From assembly GCA_021299695.1 (NCBI GenBank), contig JAJTEK010000021.1, positions 1-35,623 of the forward strand: a stretch of DNA of 35,623 bases, written 5' to 3'. Position 1 is the first letter of the stretch; each line of letters starts with the position of its first letter. The notes below the pieces were generated by a model. That model searched no databases, had not been told where the DNA came from, and saw nothing but the letters and a program-made list of their open reading frames with translations. This DNA is from Pirellula sp. (lineage in GTDB: Bacteria > Planctomycetota > Planctomycetia > Pirellulales > Pirellulaceae). Below are positions 17,101 through 25,200 of this stretch, one piece after another. A program made the translations under genes and the position numbers.

Positions 17101-17746
17101 CTTCCGTTACGAAATGGACCGATATCTACGATCCCGGGGTTCAGAGCAACTCAAGGAGCGGCCGCTGATGAATGTGGAATTGAACCAAGGTTACATCCAT
17201 TATCAAAAAGGTGGTCTAGCCCTGTACTACCTTGCTGAGATGATCGGTGAGCAAAGGATCAATGCCGCGTTGAAGCAGATCATCGAACAGTACGCTTACC
17301 AAGGCCCACCGTACCCGAACGCTTACGCATTGGTCGATCGATTGCGCGAGCAGACCCCCGAGGAGTTGCGATACCTTATTACCGATCTCTTTGAGGAAAT
17401 CACGCTCTTTGAGAATCGAACCGTCGAGGCGGTCGCAGAAAAACAGGCAGATGGCAAGTATTTAGTCAGGCTGATGGTCGAGTGCGAAAAAAAGAAAGCC
17501 GATGCCAAGGGAGTAGAAGAGGTCGTGCCTATGAACGACTTTCTGGAGATTGGGGCTTATGCCAAGCCCGAGTCAGGCAAAAGATATGGGAAATTGCTGC
17601 ATCGAGAGCGTGTGCAGCTTGTTGGCGGAAAGCATGAATTGACGTTCGTCGTCGACGAATTGCCTTATCAAGCGGGTATCGATCCGAGGAATTTGCTGAT
17701 CGATTTGGTCCCGGCCGACAACCTCAAGAAAGTGACTTTCCAATAG
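14141..17746 (+). CDS. ABC permease fused to M1-type aminopeptidase-like domain
   Basis: A 1201-residue fusion. Residues 1 to about 600 are an ABC-2-like permease with many hydrophobic segments in two blocks; the last (about 575-597) leads into an extracytoplasmic C-terminal half. From about 620 comes an M1 metallopeptidase-like domain: HEMGH at 940-944 and the third zinc ligand E964 in LLSETLAQY, followed by GYIHYQKGGLALYYLAEMIG, which carries the likely catalytic Tyr. The substrate-binding GxMEN of classic M1 enzymes is replaced by GTMPYSES. The spacing between HExxH and Glu is 19 residues, one more than the classical 18; from memory this also holds in other permease/M1 fusions. Coupled transport and peptide processing is inferred; the substrate is unknown. 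It pairs with the ATPase gene just upstream. Confidence 0.95.
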   Translation: MFREFFRFEVSYWLRGWMVYIFLAVIALLFGVAAGSDAISVAGVGGNMLRNSPYSVAMWYAGASLITAFMAAAIYDSSASRDFANKMSDILFSKPLSKWGFLLGRFSGATLIALLPAMGIGIGILLAQLFNGSDAERWGPSRFWHHWQPFLVFVIPNTLLFGALVFAVASVTRNTLYSFLSLLVVLVLYGATQGIAGQLDYESVAAWTDPFGSAPFEQATKYWTVNDKNTRSIPLTPLLIGNRILWLGIAALIFWVAGKRFRFEATAGATKQEKRTVAMVESGVPAVVRSQPSASDGVVWPTAQETRWWTQFRSTLASDLSSVIFSKTFIVILGFTLINVGFSLALGSAALFGSSSFPVTYNVVEQVSGSLLILPLALITYFTGVLVWRDRDSRFHEILGATPTPNSVFAASRWISMLILLFSVLLLGVGIGVFYQWTQGFYRFQLGVYFQELIGITGMGLVFLMVVSFLAHTFAPNKYVGYALFVLFVILNGRIWSLLRWETLLFRFGSLPSHTYSDMFGIAPFRPGLLAFGAYWGLVSVVLIWFSSAIMHRGVPKRLRERVGIFFNEMSLKNVAVPAMFACAALGMAGWLAYNTMILNRLVGSGTRELLQADYEKTYSSLNRISQPKIQSIQYKIDIFPETRNVTMHAVQSIANKSDQPIERFYLNVTPDLDTQITIPRAKLEKDDERLMMRTYVIDPPMHPGETIEMEYTLKTKTRGIENQVSNTQVVQNGTFFNNAIAPSFGYDESRRIALPRRRKSYGLEPVDPLPELQRDCDANCKIHYISNDADWVSVETVISTSDDQIAVAPGSLVEEWKEGNRNYYRYRVDHPSLNFYSFISARYEVERGKVGDVDTEVYYHKDHAWNVPKMSKAIADTIEYCSREFGPYKHKQARIIEFPRVGTFAQAFPGTMPYSESIGFIANLEKPDDIDMVTYIVAHEMGHQWWAHQVIGAKVQGATLLSETLAQYTALMVMRKTYGDDMMHKFFRYEMDRYLRSRGSEQLKERPLMNVELNQGYIHYQKGGLALYYLAEMIGEQRINAALKQIIEQYAYQGPPYPNAYALVDRLREQTPEELRYLITDLFEEITLFENRTVEAVAEKQADGKYLVRLMVECEKKKADAKGVEEVVPMNDFLEIGAYAKPESGKRYGKLLHRERVQLVGGKHELTFVVDELPYQAGIDPRNLLIDLVPADNLKKVTFQ

Positions 17747-17882
17747 TCGGCGATGTCGTTAGCGATGAGTGCAGTACACCCCAACTTCCTTCATGAAAAA
17801 GCAACTGTACCTTAATAGAAGCCGCCCGATTTTTTAAGATTGGTTTAGCTTACGCGAAGCTCTGATGAAGAGAAGTCGGCAC

Positions 17883-17955
17883 GCGTGGACGCCAGCAAGA
17901 ACATTGCTAAAACGGCTATCCACGCTGTCTTTGCGGGCTCGGTCCCGTATTTTTT
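17883..17955 (+). promoter_or_regulatory. Folded leader with terminator-like hairpin before a DUF1559 gene
   Basis: A composite hairpin spans 17883-17925: outer stem GCGTGGA/TCCACGC (7 bp), middle GCC/GGC and inner AGCAA/TTGCT closing a GAACA loop, 15 pairs in all. Nine bases later CGGG (17934-17937) pairs with CCCG (17944-17947), followed by ATTTTTTC (17949-17956), like a weak intrinsic terminator. The ribosome site AGGAG (17964-17968) comes right after. The layout suggests attenuation or a cis-regulatory RNA; I could not match it to a known riboswitch. Confidence 0.4.
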
Positions 17956-17976
17956 CTTCTTACAGGAGTGGATGCT

Positions 17977-19068
17977 GTGGTCAAACGTTTCGGATATCAG
18001 TCGGGCTTCGGACGACGGTCCAAGCCCAGAGGCTTTACGCTTGTTGAACTTTTGGTGGTCATCGCCATCATCGGAATCCTGGTTGGTTTGTTGTTGCCTG
18101 CAGTCCAAGCTGCCCGTGAGGCTGCAAGGCGCATGTCCTGTTCGAGCAACGTCCGTCAGATTGGACTTGCGTTCATGAACCATGAGTCTGCCTACAAGTA
18201 CTTGCCACAAGGCCCTTACGATGGCGACCCAAGCCTCCCAGGAATGGTCTACAACGAACCGGTCGGGGCCTACGAAAGTGGCACGACTTGCTGCAATGCC
18301 GCTTCGCCAAAGGGCTGGAGTCATTGGTTTAAGATCCTTCCATTCATCGAAGCTCAGTCGGTCTATAGTTTGGCCAACTTCGGTTTGCCGCCGATTCACT
18401 CCGGGCGTCCGGCGAACTACAACGGCGAAGATGATGTAGCCCGAGCGATCATCCCGATTTACTACTGTCCATCCCGAAGAACAGGTGCCGTATACGGTTC
18501 AGGGCTTTTCGCTCGCTGCGATTACGCTGGGAATGCAGGTTTCTATCAAGGTGAACAGCACGAAAACTGGGGAGATATCCCAGCCGCTCCGTTGGGAATG
18601 GAACCTCGACGCAACGAAAGGACGCCGGAGAATTTCGGTAACACGGTCGGTCGCAGAGGGGTGATCGTCTGGTCGGCCCAAGGTGCGAAGCGCCGTCTCC
18701 AGGATATCACGGATGGAACTTCGAATTCCATTATGGCGGCCGAAAAGTGTTTGCCTCCTGCTCGCTGGGGAGCCGACGGGGGTGACAACGAGCGCTGGAA
18801 CAATGCTGGCTGGGACGAATGTGTCTTGCGTTGGCACTTCGCACCACGCTCGGACTTTGACAAGTCTGTGATTGTTACCGGATCGCCTTCGGATCCAGCC
18901 AACGGAAGCAATGTTTGGCGACGCTACTTCGGGTCGAGTCACGCAGGTGGTTTGAATGCTACCTATGCCGACGGTTCGGTCCGATTTCAATCATTCAACG
19001 TCGACCCATTGGTTTGGATGTACAGTTGCATCATCGACGACGGTCAGATTATTAAATCCGACGAATAA
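17977..19068 (+). CDS. DUF1559 pseudopilin-like protein
   Basis: A 363-residue protein of the planctomycete DUF1559 family. A type IV pilin-like N-terminus is clear: short basic leader, prepilin peptidase site [24 protein letters not shown], then [11 protein letters not shown]. The globular part contains YYCPSRR and ITDGTSNSIMAAEKC. Near the end H-A-G-G-L-N-A-T-Y-A-D-G-S-V is the H-X9-DG signature of the family. GTG at 17977 is taken as the start because AGGAG lies 8 bases upstream and the second copy in this window also begins MVK; an in-frame GTG at 17968 overlaps that site. These proteins are presumed to be exported by a type II secretion/pilus-like system; their function is unknown. A strong terminator follows. 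Confidence 0.95.
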   Translation: MVKRFGYQSGFGRRSKPRGFTLVELLVVIAIIGILVGLLLPAVQAAREAARRMSCSSNVRQIGLAFMNHESAYKYLPQGPYDGDPSLPGMVYNEPVGAYESGTTCCNAASPKGWSHWFKILPFIEAQSVYSLANFGLPPIHSGRPANYNGEDDVARAIIPIYYCPSRRTGAVYGSGLFARCDYAGNAGFYQGEQHENWGDIPAAPLGMEPRRNERTPENFGNTVGRRGVIVWSAQGAKRRLQDITDGTSNSIMAAEKCLPPARWGADGGDNERWNNAGWDECVLRWHFAPRSDFDKSVIVTGSPSDPANGSNVWRRYFGSSHAGGLNATYADGSVRFQSFNVDPLVWMYSCIIDDGQIIKSDE

Positions 19069-19093
19069 TTGAAAGGTTCGATCAACATCAATC

Positions 19094-19132
19094 GACTCGT
19101 GGGGAATGGACCCCATGAGTCGTTTTTTATTG
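19094..19132 (+). terminator. Rho-independent terminator after the DUF1559 gene
   Basis: GACTCGTGGGG (19094-19104) pairs with CCCCATGAGTC (19111-19121), 11 pairs including one G-T wobble, with a 6-base loop. It is followed by GTTTTTTATT. It lies 26 bases after the stop codon and separates the pseudopilin-like gene from the two lipoprotein genes. Confidence 0.92.
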
Positions 19133-19181
19133 CAATAGTTTTTAATTCCGAATCAATGAATCGTTCTTAAAAGTGAGTGAC

Positions 19182-19367
19182 ATGAAAACAAAGAATTGGT
19201 TTTTGGTACTAATCGCTCTTGCGTTTAGCATTTCGCTGGTTGGTTGCTCCAATGCAGGCGGTCCCATTTTGCCCAAGGACGCATTGACTGCAGAGCAGTT
19301 GGAGAAAATCAAAAAAGAAGATCGTGCGATAGAAAATGAAGAAAGCCAAGGGAGCATAAAGAACTAG
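19182..19367 (+). CDS. Small lipoprotein downstream of DUF1559 gene
   Basis: A 61-residue protein beginning MKTKNWFLVLIALAFSISLVGC; the lipobox LVGC places the lipid-modified cysteine at 22, giving a mature protein of only 40 residues. After the cysteine, SNAGGPILPKD carries the PILP motif that recurs in the next gene. The tail is Glu/Lys-rich and probably helical or disordered. GTG at 19173 is an alternative start. Only 3 bases separate its stop from the next start, so the two are cotranscribed. Small lipoproteins next to DUF1559 genes are common in planctomycetes as I recall; the role is unknown. Confidence 0.82.
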   Translation: MKTKNWFLVLIALAFSISLVGCSNAGGPILPKDALTAEQLEKIKKEDRAIENEESQGSIKN

Positions 19368-19370
19368 AAA

Positions 19371-20051
19371 ATGGAAAACATACAGGGAATAGGCGTCGTC
19401 CGACAATTTACCGTCCGACAGTTTACCGTCCGAAGAACTGGGTTATTGCTCGCCGGCTTTGCGATTGGTCTGGCAATCATCGGTTGCGAATCTTCCAACA
19501 AGCCGATTCTTCCGAGCAATGTTCAGAAATCCGAAAAAGGTTCGGGCGACGCCGATCCAGCAGTTGTGCATCCTGAATATGCGAACTGGAACCGTTTCCC
19601 GGTGGGCACCCAAGTGACCCGTTTTCGAGTGGTCTCGAATGAATCCGGAGAGGTAAAAGTCACAACGGTACTAACGTTGTCCGAGAAATCGGATCAGCAC
19701 GTTGACGTGGTTTCGCAAGTCAATGTCATCCGAACAGGGGAATCGCTCCAAGTGAATCCCTCGGAGACAACACGCTTTCCAGCAAGCTTTGCGCTTCCCA
19801 AGGGATTAACCGAGGAGTACTTCCAACTCCCAAGTATGAAAGCGACGAAAACGGGAGAGGAATCGATGGATGTCCATGGTAAGACTGTCCAGGCAGAGTT
19901 GTTCGAGTGGACCGAGAGCAATGAAACTGGGCCGATGACTGTCAAGCTTTGGAGGAGCGATCAGGTGCCGGGACGGATCGTTCGTCAAGAAATGCTCATC
20001 GAAGCGAGTCAAACCAAGACCATCGAAGAGTTAACGTCGGTCAAATGGTAG
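19371..20051 (+). CDS. Lipoprotein, second of the DUF1559-linked pair
   Basis: A 226-residue lipoprotein. The hydrophobic segment LLLAGFAIGLAIIGC provides a lipobox with the cysteine at 39. It is followed by ESSNKPILPSNVQKSEK, matching the PILP motif of the preceding small lipoprotein. The remaining 170 residues are probably beta-rich (alternating strands such as VKVTTVLTLSEK and HVDVVSQVNVIRTG), ending VKW; I do not recognise a domain. The N-terminus carries RQFTVRQFTVRR, encoded by a 15-bp tandem duplication, so the true start might lie after it, although no better start is obvious. It sits 3 bases after the small lipoprotein gene and converges on phnX across a 9-bp repeat array. Confidence 0.83.
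   Translation: MENIQGIGVVRQFTVRQFTVRRTGLLLAGFAIGLAIIGCESSNKPILPSNVQKSEKGSGDADPAVVHPEYANWNRFPVGTQVTRFRVVSNESGEVKVTTVLTLSEKSDQHVDVVSQVNVIRTGESLQVNPSETTRFPASFALPKGLTEEYFQLPSMKATKTGEESMDVHGKTVQAELFEWTESNETGPMTVKLWRSDQVPGRIVRQEMLIEASQTKTIEELTSVKW
19398..19432 (+). repeat. 15-bp tandem duplication inside a lipoprotein gene
   Basis: GTCCGACAATTTACC (19398-19412) is followed by GTCCGACAGTTTACC (19413-19427) and a partial GTCCG. It encodes RQFTV twice ahead of the signal peptide hydrophobic core. Being a multiple of three, it keeps the frame. Confidence 0.85.
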
Positions 20052-20070
20052 AGCAGCAGATCAAGCAGAT

Positions 20071-20100
20071 CGGACGGATCGGACGGATCGGACGGATCGG
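20071..20100. repeat. 9-bp tandem repeat, 3.3 copies
   Basis: CGGACGGAT is repeated three times plus CGG, preceded by related AGCAGATC words. The array lies wholly between the convergent stop codons of the lipoprotein gene (20051) and phnX (20101). It is related in length and composition to the array at 1-117. Confidence 0.9.
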
Positions 20101-20901
20101 TCAAATCTGCGGAATGTCGGCAACCGAACTGACTACGACATGGGCACCTTGGGCTAGGAAGCTCTCGGCGATGCGATCGAGTCTGATTTTCAAATCTGCA
20201 GGATCTAACGACTCGCACTCCGATTGGCTCAGACCCAACGCGTTGCCCGTTTGGGCCACGGCGATGGTCCAGCATCCTGCGTGCAAGCCTGATTGAATTC
20301 CTGCGATCGAATCGTCGACGACCGCAAGCTTGGACATCGGATAGATCCCTAGCTTCTCGGCGGCTCGGTAGATCTGCCAAGGTGCTGGTCGTCCGGCGGC
20401 GACTTCGTCGGAACATACCGTCACTTGCGGTGTATAGCCCTGGGCATTGGCCAAGGGTTCGACCACATCCATCAATTCGCGAGTGTAGCCTGTCGTCGAA
20501 CCGATCCTAAGCCCGCGCTGGCTCAATTGGAGAATCGCTTTGGCCACCCCAGGAATCACCTCGGAGTGTTTGCTCAAGACGCTCTTTTGCAGAGGTAAGA
20601 AACTCGCGTACAAATCCTCGACATCTTCTTGGCTCGATGGCCTTCCAAACCGCTTTTGCCACAAACCTTGGATGCGATCGATGCTGAGCATCGCGCGAAT
20701 ATGATCGATCTTGGCCTGACCCATCGGCCCTCTGGCCTCAGCTTCGCTCACCTCGATGCCTAATTGCTCGAATACCGCGCGAAATACTTGCACCGGTGCG
20801 AGACTTCCGTAGTCGATCGTCGTGCCAGCCCAGTCGAGGATTATCCCTTGGAGATTCTCGATGGCAAAGGATGCCGCTGGGGATCGCCAGATGTGGTTCA
20901 T
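20101..20901 (-). CDS. phnX: Phosphonoacetaldehyde hydrolase (phosphonatase)
   Basis: A 266-residue HAD-superfamily enzyme that cleaves phosphonoacetaldehyde to acetaldehyde and phosphate. IILDWAGTTIDYG holds the nucleophile D23. RGPMGQAKIDHIRA holds K64, the Schiff-base lysine; the 41-residue interval matches the known D12/K53 pair of the Bacillus enzyme. IGSTTGYTRELMD, AAGRPAPWQIY and VVDDSIAGIQSG complete the HAD motifs. The 11 extra N-terminal residues and the weak ribosome site leave the exact start open. It lies 115 bases downstream of the HpnW-type FAD oxidoreductase on the same strand, with two hairpins between, and probably consumes that enzyme's aldehyde product. Confidence 0.97.
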   Translation of the reverse strand: MNHIWRSPAASFAIENLQGIILDWAGTTIDYGSLAPVQVFRAVFEQLGIEVSEAEARGPMGQAKIDHIRAMLSIDRIQGLWQKRFGRPSSQEDVEDLYASFLPLQKSVLSKHSEVIPGVAKAILQLSQRGLRIGSTTGYTRELMDVVEPLANAQGYTPQVTVCSDEVAAGRPAPWQIYRAAEKLGIYPMSKLAVVDDSIAGIQSGLHAGCWTIAVAQTGNALGLSQSECESLDPADLKIRLDRIAESFLAQGAHVVVSSVADIPQI

Positions 20902-20940
20902 TGGATTTTTCTTTTGTCGGTTTTAGTTTAAAACTCAGCG

Positions 20941-20985
20941 TCCGACGCTTGCGCGTCGGAAGGAACGATTGGGGACAATCGTTCT
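20941..20985. repeat. Tandem double-hairpin intergenic element
   Basis: Two perfect inverted repeats lie side by side: TCCGACGC (20941-20948)/GCGTCGGA (20953-20960) around TTGC, and GAACGATTG (20963-20971)/CAATCGTTC (20976-20984) around GGGA. It sits between the hpnW-like gene and phnX. I recall similar words being scattered between planctomycete genes, so a REP-like dispersed element is possible; neither hairpin has a T-run. Confidence 0.8.
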
Positions 20986-21016
20986 ACCATGGGTGACGCT
21001 AGAGTGTCGGAGAAAG

Positions 21017-22183
21017 CTATTGCAGACATTGGCCGTCCCAACGTTCCCAGGCGTCTTGGGCTAGTCCGAACGAGAGGGTCATGCCATTGCCTCCGAGTCC
21101 AGTGAATATCCTAACCCCAGGCGCAACGACTTGTTCGTAGACCAAGCCTCCGGAATATTTGGCATAGATGCCCTGCCAACGGGCTTGGAGTTCCCATGTA
21201 GGAATTTGGATGATTTTTCGGAGCTCCCGGAGAATCAGCGTATCGATATCGCAGGTGTCAAAGGGTTCGATCTCCTCTGCGTATTGATGCGAATCCCCGA
21301 GAACGACTTGGCCCAAGTGGTTTTGTGAGGCCATTACGTGAATCCCCAGCCGATCGAGTTCGGGGGCTTCGGTGGCGATTCTCTGTTGCAAGGCGCTGAG
21401 GGTCGGGCAGTTTCGGAAATTCGGGTAATGCCTTAGGGTCAGTCCTCCTGCAAGATGCGGTCCTATGCGGTAAGCGTTGGGTTGTTCAATGGTCCTCATC
21501 ATGTGGAGCTTGCATGCTCGAATGGGAACACCTCGAAACGCCTCTGGAAACAAGGTTGCGAAATCGTCTCCTGAGCAGATCACGATTTGATCGAAGGGAT
21601 GCGAACTACCATCAGCGGTGCGGACCGAGCCGCTTTCTACGTGGGTCACGGCGGTCGAAAAGTGGAAATCGACATCGTAGGTCTGATGCAGCCAAGCTGG
21701 TATGGAACGAACGGCCGAGGTGGGGTCGACGCAGCATTCGGTTTGGCTCCAGAGGCTTCCGAGCAAGCCGGAGGGATTGGCTGCTGGCGATTTGGCGGTC
21801 GTTTCTTTTTTATCGAGCAATCGCAAGTGTTCCCCGCGTGGACCGAGCCGGTGCTCGGCGTAGTATTCCTGGAGGACTTGCCACTCGTCGGGTTGATGCG
21901 CCAGGTGCAAAGAGCCGCAGGGTTGGATCCAGAAACCGGCATTGTGTGCAGCTTCGAGCCAACGCTCTCTGGAATTCATCGCGATGGTTTGGATCGAATC
22001 GGGTTGGCCGATAACCCATACCATCCCGAAATTTCGGATCGAGGCTCCGGAGGCTCGGGGCGATCGATCGAAAACCGTAACGCGGTAGCCTCGTTGTGAG
22101 GCAACCCAGGCATGAGCAAGACCGGCGATGCCTGCACCGACAATCGCCACGCGCTTGGCCTGTGCCTTGGGTTGGTTTTCCAT
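21017..22183 (-). CDS. FAD-dependent oxidoreductase, HpnW/TIGR03364 type
   Basis: A 388-residue DAO-family flavoprotein. The FAD-binding RVAIVGAGIAGLAHAWVASQRGYRVTVFDR lies at the N-terminus, SIRNFGMVWVIGQP follows, and the C-terminal GLGGNGMTLSFGLA is the second FAD contact. The NFGMVW feature and length fit the TIGR03364 clade (proposed HpnW), known for gene neighbourhoods with phosphonate degradation and a proposed role in oxidative deamination of an aminophosphonate. phnX lies directly downstream, which supports that here: 2-aminoethylphosphonate or a close relative would give phosphonoacetaldehyde. Substrate is inferred. ATG 22183 is chosen; GTG 22192 would add three residues. It begins 29 bases after the stop of the giant surface-protein gene. 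Confidence 0.9.
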   Translation of the reverse strand: MENQPKAQAKRVAIVGAGIAGLAHAWVASQRGYRVTVFDRSPRASGASIRNFGMVWVIGQPDSIQTIAMNSRERWLEAAHNAGFWIQPCGSLHLAHQPDEWQVLQEYYAEHRLGPRGEHLRLLDKKETTAKSPAANPSGLLGSLWSQTECCVDPTSAVRSIPAWLHQTYDVDFHFSTAVTHVESGSVRTADGSSHPFDQIVICSGDDFATLFPEAFRGVPIRACKLHMMRTIEQPNAYRIGPHLAGGLTLRHYPNFRNCPTLSALQQRIATEAPELDRLGIHVMASQNHLGQVVLGDSHQYAEEIEPFDTCDIDTLILRELRKIIQIPTWELQARWQGIYAKYSGGLVYEQVVAPGVRIFTGLGGNGMTLSFGLAQDAWERWDGQCLQ

Positions 22184-22212
22184 GCGAATCACTCACATCG
22201 ATCCGAGACGAC

Positions 22213-25200
22213 TTATACCGTTACTGTCCGTTTCTCCGAGAGCCGTTTGTTTCCGGCTGCATCGACGGCTTCGATCTGAATTTCGTAAACTCCTGAGGTC
22301 AGATCGACTTGCAGTCGTGTATCGGACAGTCCAGATCGCAATGGGGTCAGGGGACCGCCGCTGGTTCCTACCAAGACATTGTACCGAGCTCCTGGGGCCG
22401 ACGGCGACCAGACGGTTCGCAGTTGGCCGTTGTTACCGACGAGTGAGATGAAGGAGAACGGATCCAAGTGGTCCTTCAAATTCAAGAATCGTTTGTCCAA
22501 GGAGCGGGAAAAACCATTGCCTGAACGGGTCGACAGGGAGAGCAAATGCGTTCCATCCGGGATGATTCCAAAGAGGTCGGAAAAGACCTCATCGGTGATT
22601 GTAAAGGAGCCATCGTTGTTTACGACCTGGGAGATGTCGAGTCGATCCGAACCGTTGAGGGATGCGAAAAGGGATCGAGTGTTGCCGAGGATTCGACCGG
22701 TAACGGTTCGATCGGCGGTGATGCCGGATAATCCGCCCGACTCGACCATCGCGAGATCTCCGATGGGATCGACGCGTCCGGAGGCCGAGGTATTTAGATA
22801 GTCGATCACGGCGAGCACATCGAGGGGCGAAATGATCCCGTCGCGATCGACATCGAAATCGAGCAAGTAGGTTCCAGAGCCTGTGTTGATGCTAGTGATC
22901 AGTACCAAAACATCCAGAGGGGAGACCGATGTATCGCGATCGGTGTCCATGGCTGAGACCCAGTTCTCGTTCGAGCTTGTTTCGGGCGTTACTGCGATGG
23001 CAAAACTGGCGGTGCCGAGGATTTCGCCGGCCGCTTTGGCTGTCAGTTTCATGGTGTAACTGCCTGCATTGGCGAAGCTCACTTCGGGGATCGACAAGGT
23101 GGTCGGTCCGGACAGATTTCGGTCGACGGTCCCGTCCCCATCGAGATCGATTTCGTATTGGAGGATTTGCGGTGCATTGCTCAGACCTGTCACGGAGGTT
23201 TGGAAGGTGTACTTTTGCTTTGCCAAAAGGAGGTTGTTGCCGAGGATTTGGACCGTCGCTGGAAGTAGCGGATTGAGGACTGGAAGGTCTCCTGAGTTGT
23301 AGGAAAGTCCGGCTGCGTTGGTTCCTACTGCGGCGGTTTTGGAACCTGTAACGAACACCTCATAGAGTCCGTCGACAAGGAATCCTTGGGTGTCGACCAG
23401 TGGGCCGGTGAAGACAAGATCGACGACGGTTTTGCCATCGACTAGGGTTCGCGTTGCGATGTAGGGTACAGCGACGAATCCGACATCTTTCTTGACGACG
23501 CTGATCGCATCAGGAGCGAAGGTTCCGAGTTCTGCATCCCAACTGAGCCGAACGTTTTTGATGCGTTTAGAAAGGGGTTGCCCAGTCGAGTCGGAAATCG
23601 AGATGACCTCAGGGCGGTTGGCTACATTGATCCTTAGGGAGCGTGTCAGCACTGGGGGCGGGTTAAGGGACGCATCGGTCAGTCGCACGGTGACATCATA
23701 GACCGGTTTGAGTTCGAAGTTCAGAGGCGACCCGGCCTTGAGTCGCAGCAGGGAGTTGACGATCTCAAAGGAACTCGCGTCGGGGCCTTCGAGTGTCACT
23801 TCGTTGCTGCCTGTCGAATCGTCGATGACGGCGATGGTCGCGACGGTTTGACCGGGCGAGAGGCCGTTGGTCTCATTGATTTGGGTCACTGCGCCGTTGA
23901 GTCGCAGATCGACTGGTGGTTCGTTGACATCGCCGATGTTCAGAGTGAACGTGGACTGAGCATCTGGGATCCCAGGGAAGGCTGCATCGTCGACTTGGAC
24001 TACGACGCGGTAGCTTGTTTTGGTTTCAAAATCCAAGGGGGTTTGGGATTGGAATTGGAGTTGGTTTCCGACGATTTGGAAGAAACTCGCATCGAGTCCT
24101 AGTCCCAGCGAGAAAACGTTGTTGCCGAGTGCATCATCGGATGCTGAAAAATTCGCGACTCGAATTGCGCTGTTGACGGGAGTTGTCTCTTGGAGTGGAT
24201 TGACGACGTTGGAAAAAACGATTCCGGTCGGTTTCTCGTTGACGTCTCCGATCGCTAGATCGAATACGACGCTTGTGTCAGGGGTAGCACCGAGAGTGGG
24301 GTCATCGGCAGAGACGGTGACTCGGTAGACTGCTTTGGTTTCGAAATCCAGGGGTGAGGCGCTTTGGAATTTTAGTTCGTTTCCGATGAGGCTAAAGTGG
24401 GCCGCATCGGGACCCGAGAGGGACAGAGTGTTTGTGCCGAGGGCATCGTCGATGACCGAGACGGTCGCTACGGTAATCGGTAGGATCACGACGGTGGTTT
24501 CGGAGATGGGAACAAGGTCTCTGAAGCCAACGCCCGAGGGGGCTTCGTTGAGATCTCTGAGCGTCACGAGGATCGAGGCGTTGCCCGAGAGTGGGGGGCT
24601 GGCTTTATCCCGAACTACGACGGGGACGCTGATGACGGGTCTGGTTTCGTAATCGAGCAATGCGGGGGAGGCGACCGAGATTCGGCCTGTGTTCTCATCG
24701 ATACTGAACATACCGGCCGGGGCACCGGCCCCGAGTTGGTAGAACAGTTGTCCGTTGACTCCCGCGTCGGGATCCGAGCCGATGACGGTTGCTACCACGG
24801 TTCCGATCGGAGCGTTCTCATCGATCGTCGCGTTGGAGTTTTGGGCGCTTGGGGCTTCGTTGCGATCGAGGTTGACGAGTTTGATGAATTTCCTGGCCGA
24901 TCCTGGGATGGCGAGCGAATCGCGGACTTCGACTTCGATGTTGAGTTCTTTGGTGGTTTCAAAATCCCAAGGCGCGTTGCCGGTGTAGCGGATTTCGCCG
25001 GTGACTTGATCGATGCTAAAGGGTCCAGCGTTGCTCGTGAAGCGGTAGGTCAGGGATTGACCGGCGTCAGGGTCGCTTGCAAGGACTGTCGCGACGACGG
25101 AATTTGGCGTCGGGTTTTCCTGGATATTGAATTGGGAGGAGAGGACTTCAGGGGGTAGGTTTGGTTTGTAACCGAACGTCAGGTCCCGGAGGTGTTCTGA

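Noticed and set aside
17841-17976. c-di-GMP or other known riboswitch before the DUF1559 gene
   Set aside because: The conserved sequence words of those classes were not found; only the folding pattern is reported.
17845-18399. 184-codon minus-strand frame over the leader and DUF1559 start
   Set aside because: Opposite a clear pseudopilin gene, no start signal, no family features.
18499-18990. 163-codon minus-strand frame inside the DUF1559 gene
   Set aside because: Shadow of the coding strand.
24736-25158. 140-codon plus-strand frame within the giant surface-protein gene
   Set aside because: Antisense shadow of a repeat-rich coding region.
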